Below, one piece after another: positions 16,485 through 26,000 of a stretch of DNA of 44,718 nt; within the stretch, counting starts at the first letter, position 1, and each line of letters starts with the position of its first letter. Below the pieces are notes generated by a model. It was given only the letters and a program-made list of their open reading frames with translations, made no database searches and had not been told where the DNA came from. The stretch is from Cytophagales bacterium. GTDB taxonomy: Bacteria > Bacteroidota > Bacteroidia > Cytophagales > Microscillaceae. The stretch spans positions 1 through 44,718 of the forward strand of contig JAAFIN010000009.1 of the NCBI GenBank assembly GCA_013297825.1. Direction: 5' to 3'. Both the position numbers and the translations under genes were made by a program.

Positions 16485-19358
16485 TTAATTCCCAAATCTT
16501 ATATTGTCAAAATAAACAATATTAGTAGCCCCACGTGCAACAAAATCAGGGAATATAATCATTTGGCTATAACCTGCATCTATTTGAGCAGTAAAATCAA
16601 AGGTAATTTCTTGCCAAGCATTTACAACTGTATTCGGTATTTTGATTTCTGGCAATGCTGCACCGTTAGGTTTTGCAAATTTTATCCCTATATCGCTTGT
16701 AGTGGTTTTATACACCATAATTTTGACAATTTTGTGTGCTGCATCTATGTTAAACGTACCCATTGCACCATTTTGTGTTTCTGCACCTGCATAAGGTTGT
16801 CCTGCTTGATTGGCAGTAAATTTGGCTACTGTTGCAGAGGTATTTATGCCTCCTGGAAAAGGATTTGCCACAAATTCCAAAGGAGGATTTGCACCATTTT
16901 CAAATACATTCCACGCCCAACTTGCCCCAAATCCACCTGATTCAAAATTTATAACATCATTTAGCGTAAATGTTCCACCGCCACCGCCTGTTGTTTTATA
17001 GAAATAAATATTATCAAGGAAAATATCACTTGTGCCTGTTCCACCATCAAATTTGAACTGAATTACATTGCTCAAATTTACAGCTGTAAATGCTGATAAA
17101 GGAATATTTACACTGTTCCAACCAGCAGTAGGTACTGTCAAGGTAAAAGGTGTTTCATTACCTGGACTTATGAGTGATACACGCAAAGTAGTTGCATTGG
17201 TTGAATAATAATCAACGTGTAAAAAATTATATGTAGAAACATTTTGGGCGGTTCCTATTTGAATACCTTGGTAACTAAAATTGCTATAACGAAGGGTATT
17301 ATTACCTGCGATTGGTGCTTGTGTTACAACAACAGGTGGATTTTGTCCCCAAACAGGTGCAAAATCTGTTCCTGCTACATTGGTATAAGTATCACTAAAA
17401 ATAGAAATTACATTGGCTGCTGCGGTTGTTGGAACAGGTGCTGCGGTTGTTGGAACAATAGGGTTTCTCCAAAAATAAATATTATCCAAAAAAACATCAC
17501 CGCCTGTGCCACCGTCAAATTTCATTTGGACAACATTGCTTAGATTAACACCTGTAAATGCTGACAATGGAACATCTACACTGCCCCAACCTATGGTAGG
17601 CACTGTAAGTGTGAAAGATGTTTCGTTACCAGGACTTATGAGAAAAACTTTTAATGCTGTGGAATTTGTGGTATAATAATCAAGGTGTAAAAACCCAAAA
17701 GAAGATACATTTTGACCACTTCCTATTTGTACGCCTTGATAACTAAAATTACTATAACGAAGGGTTGTATTTCCTGCGATAGATGGCTGTGTTACTACTA
17801 CAGGAGGATTTTGTCCCCAAACAGGTGCAAAGTCTGTATTTGCAACATTGGTGTAAGCATCACTAAAAATAGAAATTACATCAGTAGTTGGCTTTGTAGG
17901 TGTTGGTGCTGCGATGGTAGGAACTACAGGGTTGCGGTAAAAATACACATTATCCATATAAAGATTTGGCAATGAACCTGAAAGCACCATTTGCCCAAGT
18001 TTTGACCTTGAAGTAAGCCCTGTAAAAGAGGACATTGGAATATCCAAACTAAACCAATTATTTGATACCAAAGTCGGACTTGTTATCGTGATTTCGTGTT
18101 GTGAATCATCTCCACCGCCAAATGTACCATTAGCCCCAAAATCAACAAGTAATATTTTAAAATTATTAGGTGCTGAAGTTGCATTAGGTGTCCATATATC
18201 CAAATGAAAATGACTCATTCCACCTGCATTTATGGTAGGATTTGTAAATTCAATACCTACAAAGTTTAAGCTACGATAACGAATAATATCATCATTTTGT
18301 ACTTTGATAAAAAAGTTGTCTGTATTAGAGAACTGCCAACGTGTGTTCCACGTGCCTATTGGTACATTTGTATAAGCATTGCTGTAAAGTGAAACTACAT
18401 CACTCGCCTGGCGAGCAGGAGGCATAGGTGCTGGCGTGGTTGGTGCAACAGGCTGACCTGTGGAAGTAAGTATCAAAGAACCAAGTGCTGTTTTATCATT
18501 TAATTTTGCGGTAATGGTTGTAGTTCCTGCATCTATGATAGAAATTAGCCCTTTGTCATCTACACCTGCAATGGTTGCGTTTGAAGAACTAAATGTAAAA
18601 TAATTGCGAGAAATATTTATGGTTTGATTGATACCTGTGGGCAAATTAACCCTTGCTTGGATTCCCTCAACATTTATTTTGTCGCCTGTTTCAGCGTTGT
18701 TTATGGTTTTATTTTCACCATTAAAAATAACACCTCTAAGGTCGGTTATATCACCCAATTTTTCAAATTTTACTTCATCAATCCAAAAAGTAAAACCTCG
18801 TCCATTTTTTGGGGAAACTGCATAATAAAGTAAGCCTTTTTCAGCAGTTAATTTTGAAGCATCAGGTATTGGAATGATTACTTTTTTCCAAGCAGTATTT
18901 ACAAGTAATTTGTTTAAAGTAACCAAATATTTATTTGTACCCAAATCATTACCAAAACCAATTTCATTGATGGTGTCTGCTTGTGTGGATTTTACATAAA
19001 AAGTAAGTGCATTAAATCCTGATAAATTTCTGCCTGTTTTGCTAAAAAATACACCTCCTGCATAAGAGCCATTAGGGCTATTAGCATCTGGTACATCAAA
19101 TCGCATAGATTGTGGTGTATTGTTGTAAGTTACTTTGTTATCCACTTGAAATGCTTTTACATCTGAACCACCAAATGCAGCATACGCCAAATCTCCTGTA
19201 AAATCATCAATAAATACTTCTGCAATACTTGGAAGTGAAATCGGTTTTAAATCAGAAGCCTCTCTTTTTTCACAACTTAATATGAGAGATAATCCAATTA
19301 GAAACAATCCCATAAAAACGAATTTTATATGGAATATAGATGAGATATTTTTTATCAT
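16485..19358 (-). CDS. Multi-domain glycan-binding lipoprotein (CBM-like and Ig-like domains)
   Basis: A 957-residue lipoprotein (C29 in LILSC). Visible domains: a CBM-like beta-sandwich (about 45-200, ending FWIDEVKFEK); a BIG2-like Ig domain (about 205-300); three homologous beta-sandwich repeats of about 140-160 residues at 318-476, 492-633 and 648-788, each starting DV(V/I)S(L/I)(Y/F)S-x-x-YTNV and ending (Y/L)DN(V/I)YF; and a C-terminal CBM-like domain (about 800-957, ending VYFDNIRFGN). Repeats two and three are very close. Pro/Thr/Ala linkers separate them. No catalytic motif is seen. It sits between the barrel-GH and GH16 genes and probably binds laminarin on the surface, taking the role of a SusD/SusE-type protein. 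The function is inferred from architecture and context. Confidence 0.75.
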   Translation of the reverse strand: MIKNISSIFHIKFVFMGLFLIGLSLILSCEKREASDLKPISLPSIAEVFIDDFTGDLAYAAFGGSDVKAFQVDNKVTYNNTPQSMRFDVPDANSPNGSYAGGVFFSKTGRNLSGFNALTFYVKSTQADTINEIGFGNDLGTNKYLVTLNKLLVNTAWKKVIIPIPDASKLTAEKGLLYYAVSPKNGRGFTFWIDEVKFEKLGDITDLRGVIFNGENKTINNAETGDKINVEGIQARVNLPTGINQTINISRNYFTFSSSNATIAGVDDKGLISIIDAGTTTITAKLNDKTALGSLILTSTGQPVAPTTPAPMPPARQASDVVSLYSNAYTNVPIGTWNTRWQFSNTDNFFIKVQNDDIIRYRSLNFVGIEFTNPTINAGGMSHFHLDIWTPNATSAPNNFKILLVDFGANGTFGGGDDSQHEITITSPTLVSNNWFSLDIPMSSFTGLTSRSKLGQMVLSGSLPNLYMDNVYFYRNPVVPTIAAPTPTKPTTDVISIFSDAYTNVANTDFAPVWGQNPPVVVTQPSIAGNTTLRYSNFSYQGVQIGSGQNVSSFGFLHLDYYTTNSTALKVFLISPGNETSFTLTVPTIGWGSVDVPLSAFTGVNLSNVVQMKFDGGTGGDVFLDNIYFWRNPIVPTTAAPVPTTAAANVISIFSDTYTNVAGTDFAPVWGQNPPVVVTQAPIAGNNTLRYSNFSYQGIQIGTAQNVSTYNFLHVDYYSTNATTLRVSLISPGNETPFTLTVPTAGWNSVNIPLSAFTAVNLSNVIQFKFDGGTGTSDIFLDNIYFYKTTGGGGGTFTLNDVINFESGGFGASWAWNVFENGANPPLEFVANPFPGGINTSATVAKFTANQAGQPYAGAETQNGAMGTFNIDAAHKIVKIMVYKTTTSDIGIKFAKPNGAALPEIKIPNTVVNAWQEITFDFTAQIDAGYSQMIIFPDFVARGATNIVYFDNIRFGN
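16995..17885 (-). repeat. Internal duplication inside the binding lipoprotein gene
   Basis: The segments encoding repeat domain 2 (17460-17885) and repeat domain 3 (16995-17417) share long nearly identical stretches at the DNA level, for example around the codons for DFAPVWGQNPPVVVTQ and TLRYSNFSYQG. This points to a recent duplication; domain 1 (17931-18407) is a more distant copy. Confidence 0.8.
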
Positions 19359-19413
19359 AAAAATATTTTTTTTGGTTTTTTTTATTACCTGTAAATTATT
19401 TTGCTTTTTTTAA

Positions 19414-19446
19414 AACTCTTGGAGGGTTTAAAACCCTCCAAGAGTT
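19414..19446. repeat. 33-base palindrome (GGAGGG/CCCTCC hairpin), copy 5
   Basis: Arms AACTCTTGGAGGGTTT and complement. A T-to-C change in the left arm is compensated by A-to-G in the right arm, so pairing is conserved. It lies between the barrel-GH and binding lipoprotein genes. Confidence 0.92.
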
Positions 19447-19462
19447 GTTTTAGCATTTATAC

Positions 19463-22400
19463 TTAGTTGCCAATGTTAATTTGAATGTATGTACGAATTT
19501 CCCACTCGTTGCCATTCGGAAAGCCTATTGCGTTAGGGTCAGGCACAAAATTACCTGCAGCATCAATGCTTTGGATAGGAGCGTATCTGTTAGAATATTT
19601 ATCCAAAGTACGATAAGTTGTTCTAAGACCTATTTTTGTGCCTGGCATCATAAACCAATCTGGTCTATTTATTTCGGTGGAAATGTCAGCAATCAACTGC
19701 ACAGGAAAAGTAAGGTTAAAATCTCTATGATAGTCAAAAGGGCCCCAATCATTAAATTTAGCAATTCCCATTAGTTTTGCTCTTTTGTAAATTACACGAA
19801 AATCAGTACCAAAACGCTCTATAGTTCTTATGCTATTGCCATTTGCTTGTGCATTTCCTGCATAAAAATTGACAATAAAACCAAGTTTAGGATTTAATTT
19901 TGAAACAAATTTTGTATTTACTTCCCACAAATCTCTCGCAGGTGCTGAACCAGGAAATACAAATGTTGTTCTACCATTACCCAAAATACCAATCGCAGCG
20001 TCTTGAATCGTTGGCAAATGTCTATAAATTACGTTGGCACTTGCTGCGAATTTTGCATCTTCTGCACGGTCATTGTCCCAATCATACATCCACGTTGCAG
20101 GCGTTGGGTCGTAAGTTAATAATAATTCGCCTCCTACGGTTTCCCTGTTGCCTCTTACTGAAAAAGGGTCATCTAAAATATTACGTGAGCGTGAGCCTGG
20201 TACAAGTGCTGAGGCAGAAATAGCACCTTCTATAGGTCTTTGGTATAAGAAATTAGGTGCAACTTGGAATTTTCCAATATTATAGGTAAAACCGCTTAAT
20301 ATATTATACATATTTCCGCTACCAATATCTTTGAGCCTCCAACCTGTAAATGTTTGGGTTTGGTCAACGCCACCATTTGCCACAAGTCCCATATAAGAAG
20401 CTAATCCATACCATTGTATTTTTCCGCTTGCGTAGGTTAATTTTACTTTACCCCCAAAATTATCGCTTGCTTTTATTTCGCTTTGATACACATTATCATC
20501 TCTTTCTATTTGGAAGGTTCTGCCATTGAGTGGATTTCCAGCCCACAGACCGCCCACATTAAAGCTAAATTTTTCAAATTTTCTTGCAATGCTGATTGAT
20601 GCTCTCCTTGTTTTGGGTACTGGCACAGCAAAAGAGCTTTGTAATCCGCTTCTTTGAACAATATCCTCGTGAAAAATCCCTGTAATATCAAAATTAGCAA
20701 CTTTGCGGTGATATTTTATCAAAAATGCAGGGTTTGCTCCCCACCAAAGTTCAGGCCCAAAAGCAACTTTTAAGCCTTTGGTTGCTTTTTTGCCTTCAAT
20801 TTCAAAGCCAAAAGGTGCGATACCATTGTAAATATCTATGTTTGCACCATAATTCGCCTCTGGATAAAGTCCAAAAAAATCGCCTTCATAACCCCAATGA
20901 TAATGTCCTGTACGATAAAATCCTGTAAGTTTAAAATCTTTGTCGTCCCACGTGTAACTTGCTCTGTATAATTGTATTCTGTTGTTAGAATTTATTTGAG
21001 CGGTGCCTGTTGGCGTATTTACGGTAAGCCTTCTGCCTCTATTTTCATAAAAAACCTCATCAATCGGATTTTCTGCGACATTGCCCAAAATATTAAACTG
21101 CACATTTACAGTCATATTAGGAGCAGGTTTTGCGGTTACGCCAACGTTGAAAGATTGCATTTGGTCAAAACCCTTTTGATTTGGGTAGGTTGTGGTTGCA
21201 TTTGGGTTAGGATTTGCTACGCTTGGCGTTGAAATAAGGCTTCCTCCTGTATTAAAAGTAGTAAAATTTGCTTGAAGATTGCTAAGATATAATTTTCCTT
21301 TGCCTTCACCGTCCAAATTCGCTTTATCGCCTCTTGCTTTTAACACCGCATCAGTTATCAAACCATTATCCATACGAGATAATTCTGTAACACCAGCAGT
21401 ATAAGGGTTAAATGTATGCACATTTTTTAGGGCATAATACGCTGCACGAGGGAATAATTCATAAGTTCCTCTTGCATTGGTAGCACCTTTTGCACAAATT
21501 CCAAACCATTCTTCATTCATATTATTATCACCTGCCACATAATCATTCAAATATCCACCATTTGCCCAAGATGCTGTAACATCGTGTTCATCTAATGCAA
21601 TCGTTTGCCCTGTTTTCCACCAACCATCACTAAATTGAAAGGTAAAACCACCCAAAGAATTACCATTTTTGCCCATTCCAGAAGCATTTGCATAAATTTC
21701 TTTCCAATTACTTACCAATACTTTTGCCTGATATTCTTGGTCTTCTTTGTTTCCTTGTGTATCGTAAGCATCAGCCCCAAATTCAGTAAGAATGACAGGT
21801 TTATCAAAACTTTGTTTGGCTTTTTCGTATAAATCTGTAAAAGTAAGCCCACGATAAGTGTTTATGCCTAATATATCAATGTCTTTACATTCTTGAGCAA
21901 TAATATCCAAAAAAAGCAAATCACCATTACAAATTGCGATAGGGTGCGTTTGGCTAATAGTTTTCATTTCTTTAACTGCTTCGTTAAATAATTTGTACAA
22001 ACTAACTGCATCTTTGGTAGATTGGCGGTCTTGCACAGGGATATTTTCGGTTTCAGCACCTCGCCAAAAAAGTCCATAATTATTTTCATTTCCTAATAAA
22101 AATAACAACAAACCTGGCGTATTTTGATATTCTTCTACCATTGCTTTTGTTTCTTTGAACAAAAGTTCTTTTACTAATGGGTTTGAATAATCTGTATTTG
22201 CGTTCCAAAGACCATTTAAGGTAAGTCCATAACGCCCAAAAGAATGGTTAAGCATTGTATAAATGCCATAACTTTCATAAATGTATTTTACCCATTTGGC
22301 AGGAACACCTGTATATTGGCGAATGGTATTTACGCCCATATTTTTTAATAAAGGCATTTCATAATCAAGAGCTGACTTAATGACATCATCAGATTGTGTC

Positions 22401-22603
22401 CAAAGACTATAAGAAAAATTAGTACCTATTGGAAAATAATCCCAATTCATACCATTGACAAAAAAAGGTTTCCCCCCAACTTCCAACAAAAAACCATCTG
22501 TTGTTTTTTTGACTACTACATTTTCCTGTTGTGCATATATAGATGATGCACCTAAGAAAATGGTAATGAAAATTGTAATAAAAATTGTAACGAGTTTTTT
22601 CAT
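19463..22603 (-). CDS. Clan-A glycoside hydrolase fused to an outer-membrane beta-barrel
   Basis: A 1046-residue exported protein (signal peptide MKKLVTIFITIFITIFLG...YAQ; ATG at 22603 chosen over an upstream in-frame start that lacks a signal). Residues about 35-400 form a GH2/GH5/GH72-like TIM barrel: KPFFVNGMNW, LLKNMGVNTIRQY, acid/base E173 in LLGNENNYG, DILGINTYRG and nucleophile E274 in VILTEFGADAY. From about 435 to the end the sequence alternates in amphipathic, aromatic-rich strands with Gly/Asn/Asp turns (GHYHWGYEGDFFGLYPEAN, PELWWGANPAFLIKYHRK, FVSKLNPKLGFIVNFYAG), as in outer-membrane barrels. It is the first gene of the glucan cluster, divergent from the regulator. Likely role: surface cutting of beta-glucan with uptake of products through the attached pore. 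The fusion is seen; the pore function is inferred. Confidence 0.75.
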   Translation of the reverse strand: MKKLVTIFITIFITIFLGASSIYAQQENVVVKKTTDGFLLEVGGKPFFVNGMNWDYFPIGTNFSYSLWTQSDDVIKSALDYEMPLLKNMGVNTIRQYTGVPAKWVKYIYESYGIYTMLNHSFGRYGLTLNGLWNANTDYSNPLVKELLFKETKAMVEEYQNTPGLLLFLLGNENNYGLFWRGAETENIPVQDRQSTKDAVSLYKLFNEAVKEMKTISQTHPIAICNGDLLFLDIIAQECKDIDILGINTYRGLTFTDLYEKAKQSFDKPVILTEFGADAYDTQGNKEDQEYQAKVLVSNWKEIYANASGMGKNGNSLGGFTFQFSDGWWKTGQTIALDEHDVTASWANGGYLNDYVAGDNNMNEEWFGICAKGATNARGTYELFPRAAYYALKNVHTFNPYTAGVTELSRMDNGLITDAVLKARGDKANLDGEGKGKLYLSNLQANFTTFNTGGSLISTPSVANPNPNATTTYPNQKGFDQMQSFNVGVTAKPAPNMTVNVQFNILGNVAENPIDEVFYENRGRRLTVNTPTGTAQINSNNRIQLYRASYTWDDKDFKLTGFYRTGHYHWGYEGDFFGLYPEANYGANIDIYNGIAPFGFEIEGKKATKGLKVAFGPELWWGANPAFLIKYHRKVANFDITGIFHEDIVQRSGLQSSFAVPVPKTRRASISIARKFEKFSFNVGGLWAGNPLNGRTFQIERDDNVYQSEIKASDNFGGKVKLTYASGKIQWYGLASYMGLVANGGVDQTQTFTGWRLKDIGSGNMYNILSGFTYNIGKFQVAPNFLYQRPIEGAISASALVPGSRSRNILDDPFSVRGNRETVGGELLLTYDPTPATWMYDWDNDRAEDAKFAASANVIYRHLPTIQDAAIGILGNGRTTFVFPGSAPARDLWEVNTKFVSKLNPKLGFIVNFYAGNAQANGNSIRTIERFGTDFRVIYKRAKLMGIAKFNDWGPFDYHRDFNLTFPVQLIADISTEINRPDWFMMPGTKIGLRTTYRTLDKYSNRYAPIQSIDAAGNFVPDPNAIGFPNGNEWEIRTYIQINIGN

Positions 22604-22711
22604 AATGGATATTTTTGATTTATTTTTTTTGTATTGGTAATGAATAAAAGATAATGAACAAAAAATAAAGTTTTTTTTTAACAATTTTATTTGAGAATTT
22701 GTATGTCATCT

Positions 22712-22858
22712 GTAGAACACACTTTTAGTGTGTTTTCATTTTAGCCCTCTCTATCCTGCCTTTTTTTTGTTTCCCCACGTTTCACGTGGGGAAAATGACA
22801 AATAAAAAATAGTAAGGTAGAGAGATTTTATCCAATCACACACTAAAAGTGTGTGCTA
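22712..22858. repeat. REPIN-like doublet with GTAG tags and an internal palindrome
   Basis: Palindrome ACACACTTTTAGTGTGT (22717-22733) preceded by GTAG, and palindrome ACACACTAAAAGTGTGT (22838-22854) followed by GCTAC, face each other. Inner arms CCCTCTCTA (22745 on) and TAGAGAG (22818 on) are complementary. In the centre sits CCCCACGTTTCACGTGGGG (22773-22791), identical to the palindrome at 5974. GTAG at the foot of a palindrome is a hallmark of REP sequences mobilised by TnpA-REP (RAYT) transposases. Confidence 0.75.
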
Positions 22859-22986
22859 CAATTTCTAATTTCTGACACGAAATAATTATATTTTTTATTA
22901 AAAAATTTATAATGCAAATTTGATTTTCTATTATTGAAGTTCCAAAAAAATCACTACATCACTACTACTACTATCAAAAAAAAGCA

Positions 22987-22994
22987 TACATTTG
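22987..22994 (+). promoter_or_regulatory. Candidate -7 element for the sensor regulator
   Basis: TACATTTG matches TAnnTTTG, but no -33 element lies at the right distance, and the implied start site would be almost at the first ATG (23002). Confidence 0.35.
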
Positions 22995-23001
22995 CGATTA
23001 T

Positions 23002-26000
23002 ATGACTACATCAATACTACATCAATCATTTTTTTTGTTGCTAAAACCTATTTTTAGGCTAAAAAATGTGATGTTTTTTTTATTCTTGGTTATACAAAAT
23101 ATCATAAACAGTTTTGTGGCTTTTGCACAAGGTTTGATAAGTCAGACCGAAGTTGTCAGTTTCACAAGAAATGTGTATGGTGGTGGAACGCAAAATTGGG
23201 CTATTGCAAAAGATAAAAATAATAGAATTTATGTCGCAAATAATGAAGGACTTTTAGTATATAATGGCACAAATTGGCAACTTCATACTGTTCCTAATAA
23301 AACCATTATAAGGTCAATAAATTTTGGGGTAAATGGAAAACTTTATGATGGAAAATTATATGTAGGTGCGCAAGATGAATTAGGGTATTATGCACCTGAC
23401 AACGTTGGCAGGTTGCAATTTACTTCTTTAAAAAATTTATTACCCCAAAAAGACCAAAAATTCGCTGATGTATGGCAGGTAATAAGTATAGAAAATGATG
23501 TTTTTTTTAGAACTGATGCCAAAATTTTTAAATTTAGCAATGGAATTTTTACCATTTATCCCACAAATACCGCTTGGCTTTCTTTGCACAAATATCAAGG
23601 AAAATTATTGGCACACGATAAAGCATTAGGATTGCTCATTTATGAAAATAATCAATGGCTTTCATTTATGCCAAAAGATGTATTGCCTTATAATTTTCTA
23701 ATAACTGATTTAATTCAGTATGCAAAAGATACAAGTTTAATCAGCACCACAAATGGGCTTTATTTACTTTCAAAAAAAGAACTAAAACCTTATATTTTAA
23801 AATTAAATACTGTAAATGATAATATAAACAAACAACATTTTACGTCTTTGTGTGCTTTGGAAGATGAAAATAGTTTTTTGGTAGGCACATATTTTAATGG
23901 CATTTACAAAATATCAAAACAAGGGGAAATTTTGGATAATATTTCTACAAAAAATAATATTCCAAATAATACCATACGTTGCTTGTTTGTGGATACGTAC
24001 AAAGGCATTTGGGCAGGATTGGACAATGGAATTGCTTTTTTTACCTACCAAAATGCGATAAAACACATCAATCCACCTGCTTTTAATAATGGTGTTGGCT
24101 ATGATGCCAAAATTCTAAAAGATAATTTATATTTTGCACTTTCAACAGGAATTTTGAGCGTTCCTACCCAAAATATTGATGTGTCCAAAAACATTTCAGA
24201 TTTGAGTATTATTGCCCAAGAACCCAAAACCATATTAAATGGCTTAACGTGGAATTTATCTGTGGTTGATAATCAGATTTTGGCAGGGCGAGATGATGGT
24301 TTGTTTTTGATTGATAATGCGTTAAATAATCAACAAATAACGCCAATTTCACAATCCACAGGATATTGGGCTTCTTTGAATTTAGAAAAATCTTTGTCCA
24401 AAGAAAATATTTCAGAAAATACCTCAAAAATAATTGCAGGAAACTATTTAGGTGTTCATTTTTTTGATAAAAATTTAGAAGCAAAAAATTTAGTTTTTGC
24501 TGGAAAAATAGAAAATTTTGGAGAATCAAGTCGTTATATAGAAAGTGATGCAGAAAATATTTGGGTTTCGCACCCATACAGAGGCATTTATAAAATTAAA
24601 ATTTTGGATAAATCTGTAAAATTATTTTCCCAAAAAGATGGCTTGCCTGCCAATTTGGACAATCACGTATTCAAAATAAAAGGGCAAATTATTTTTGCTA
24701 CACCAAAAGGCATTTATGAATATGATATAAATTCAAATAAAATTTTAAAATCAAAAAAATATACTGAAATTTTTGGACAAAAACCTATTCGCTACATAAA
24801 AGAAGATGCCAAAGGCAATTTGTGGTTTGTGCAGGAAAAAACGCTTGGCGTAGTGGATTTTAGCACAGGCAGACCAATTACGCATTATATTCCTGAATTA
24901 AAAAATAAAATTATAAGCGGTTTTGAAAATATTTTTCCTCATAATGCCCAAAATATATTGATTGGAGGCGAAACAGGTTTTTATCACCTCAATTATGAAA
25001 AATATTTAAAAAACTTAAAGCCTTTTGAGGTATATGTTTCATCTGTAAAAACGTCAGGGATTGTGGATAGTGTGCTTTTTGGCGGTTATGCGGTTGGGCA
25101 TAAATTAGAAAAAAACATACATATTCCTTACAGGCTTAACTCTTTGCTTTTTTCTTACGCAAGTTCTGTCCTTGCACAACCTTATCACGTGGAATATAGC
25201 CATTATTTGGAGGGTTTTGATACACATTGGAGCGAATGGAATTACAACACCGAAAAAGAATATACCAATCTTCCAACAGGCACTTATACTTTTAAGCTAA
25301 AAGCACGCAAAAGTCCTTCTTATGAATCCATAATATCTGAATTTACGTTTAGCATTAGTCCGCCTTGGTATCAAAGTATTTGGGCATATATACTATATGC
25401 GTTGTTAGGAATAGGTTTTATGGGAGGCGTACTAAAATATCAATCACTTAGGCACAAAAAAAGGCTTGAAAAAAAACGATTGGACGACCTAAAAATTTTT
25501 GAGGAAGAACAAAAACAACAGGCTTATCAGCACCAACTTGAATTGGCAAAATCAGAAAGTGAAATCACGCATTTACGCAATGAAAAATTAGATGCTGAAA
25601 TCAAACACAAAAATACAGAACTCGCTAATACAACAATGAATTTGGTGCAGAAAAAGGAATTTATGCTAAAATTAAAAAAAGAACTCCAACAACTTCAAAA
25701 AGATATTAACCAAAAAAATGTAAAAGCTGGTGATGATAATGTGGAACTAAAAAAAATATTAAAACTTTTGTCAGAGGAGGAAAAAGTAGATGATGAATGG
25801 GATAATTTTACCTTGCATTTTAATAGCGTTCACGGTGATTTTTTGACTATTTTGAAGAAAAAATACCCTGAATTAACGCCTCACGATTTACGTCTTTGTG
25901 CGTATTTGCGAATGAATTTGAGTAGCAAAGAGATTATGCCTTTGTTGGGCATATCTTTGAGAGGCGTAGAAATCAGTCGTTATAGGCTTAGAAAAAAACT

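Larger units (their letters stand above)
22604..23001. promoter_or_regulatory. Divergent control region between the glucan cluster and its regulator
   Basis: This 398-base region separates the barrel-GH gene (minus) from the sensor regulator (plus). It contains a tagged palindrome doublet (22712-22858) and repeated ACTACATCA-like words at 22951-22976 and 23003-23027. No ORF is supported. Regulatory sites for the regulator should be here, but I cannot single one out. Confidence 0.5.

Noticed and set aside
7046-19446. The five GGAGGG palindromes as ordinary rho-independent terminators
   Set aside because: In the direction of the flanking genes most copies lack a following U tract, and one copy is inverted relative to the others, so termination cannot be assumed.
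19463-22684. Upstream in-frame start of the barrel-GH gene (27 extra residues)
   Set aside because: The extension lacks signal-peptide character, whereas the internal ATG at 22603 begins a textbook signal peptide.
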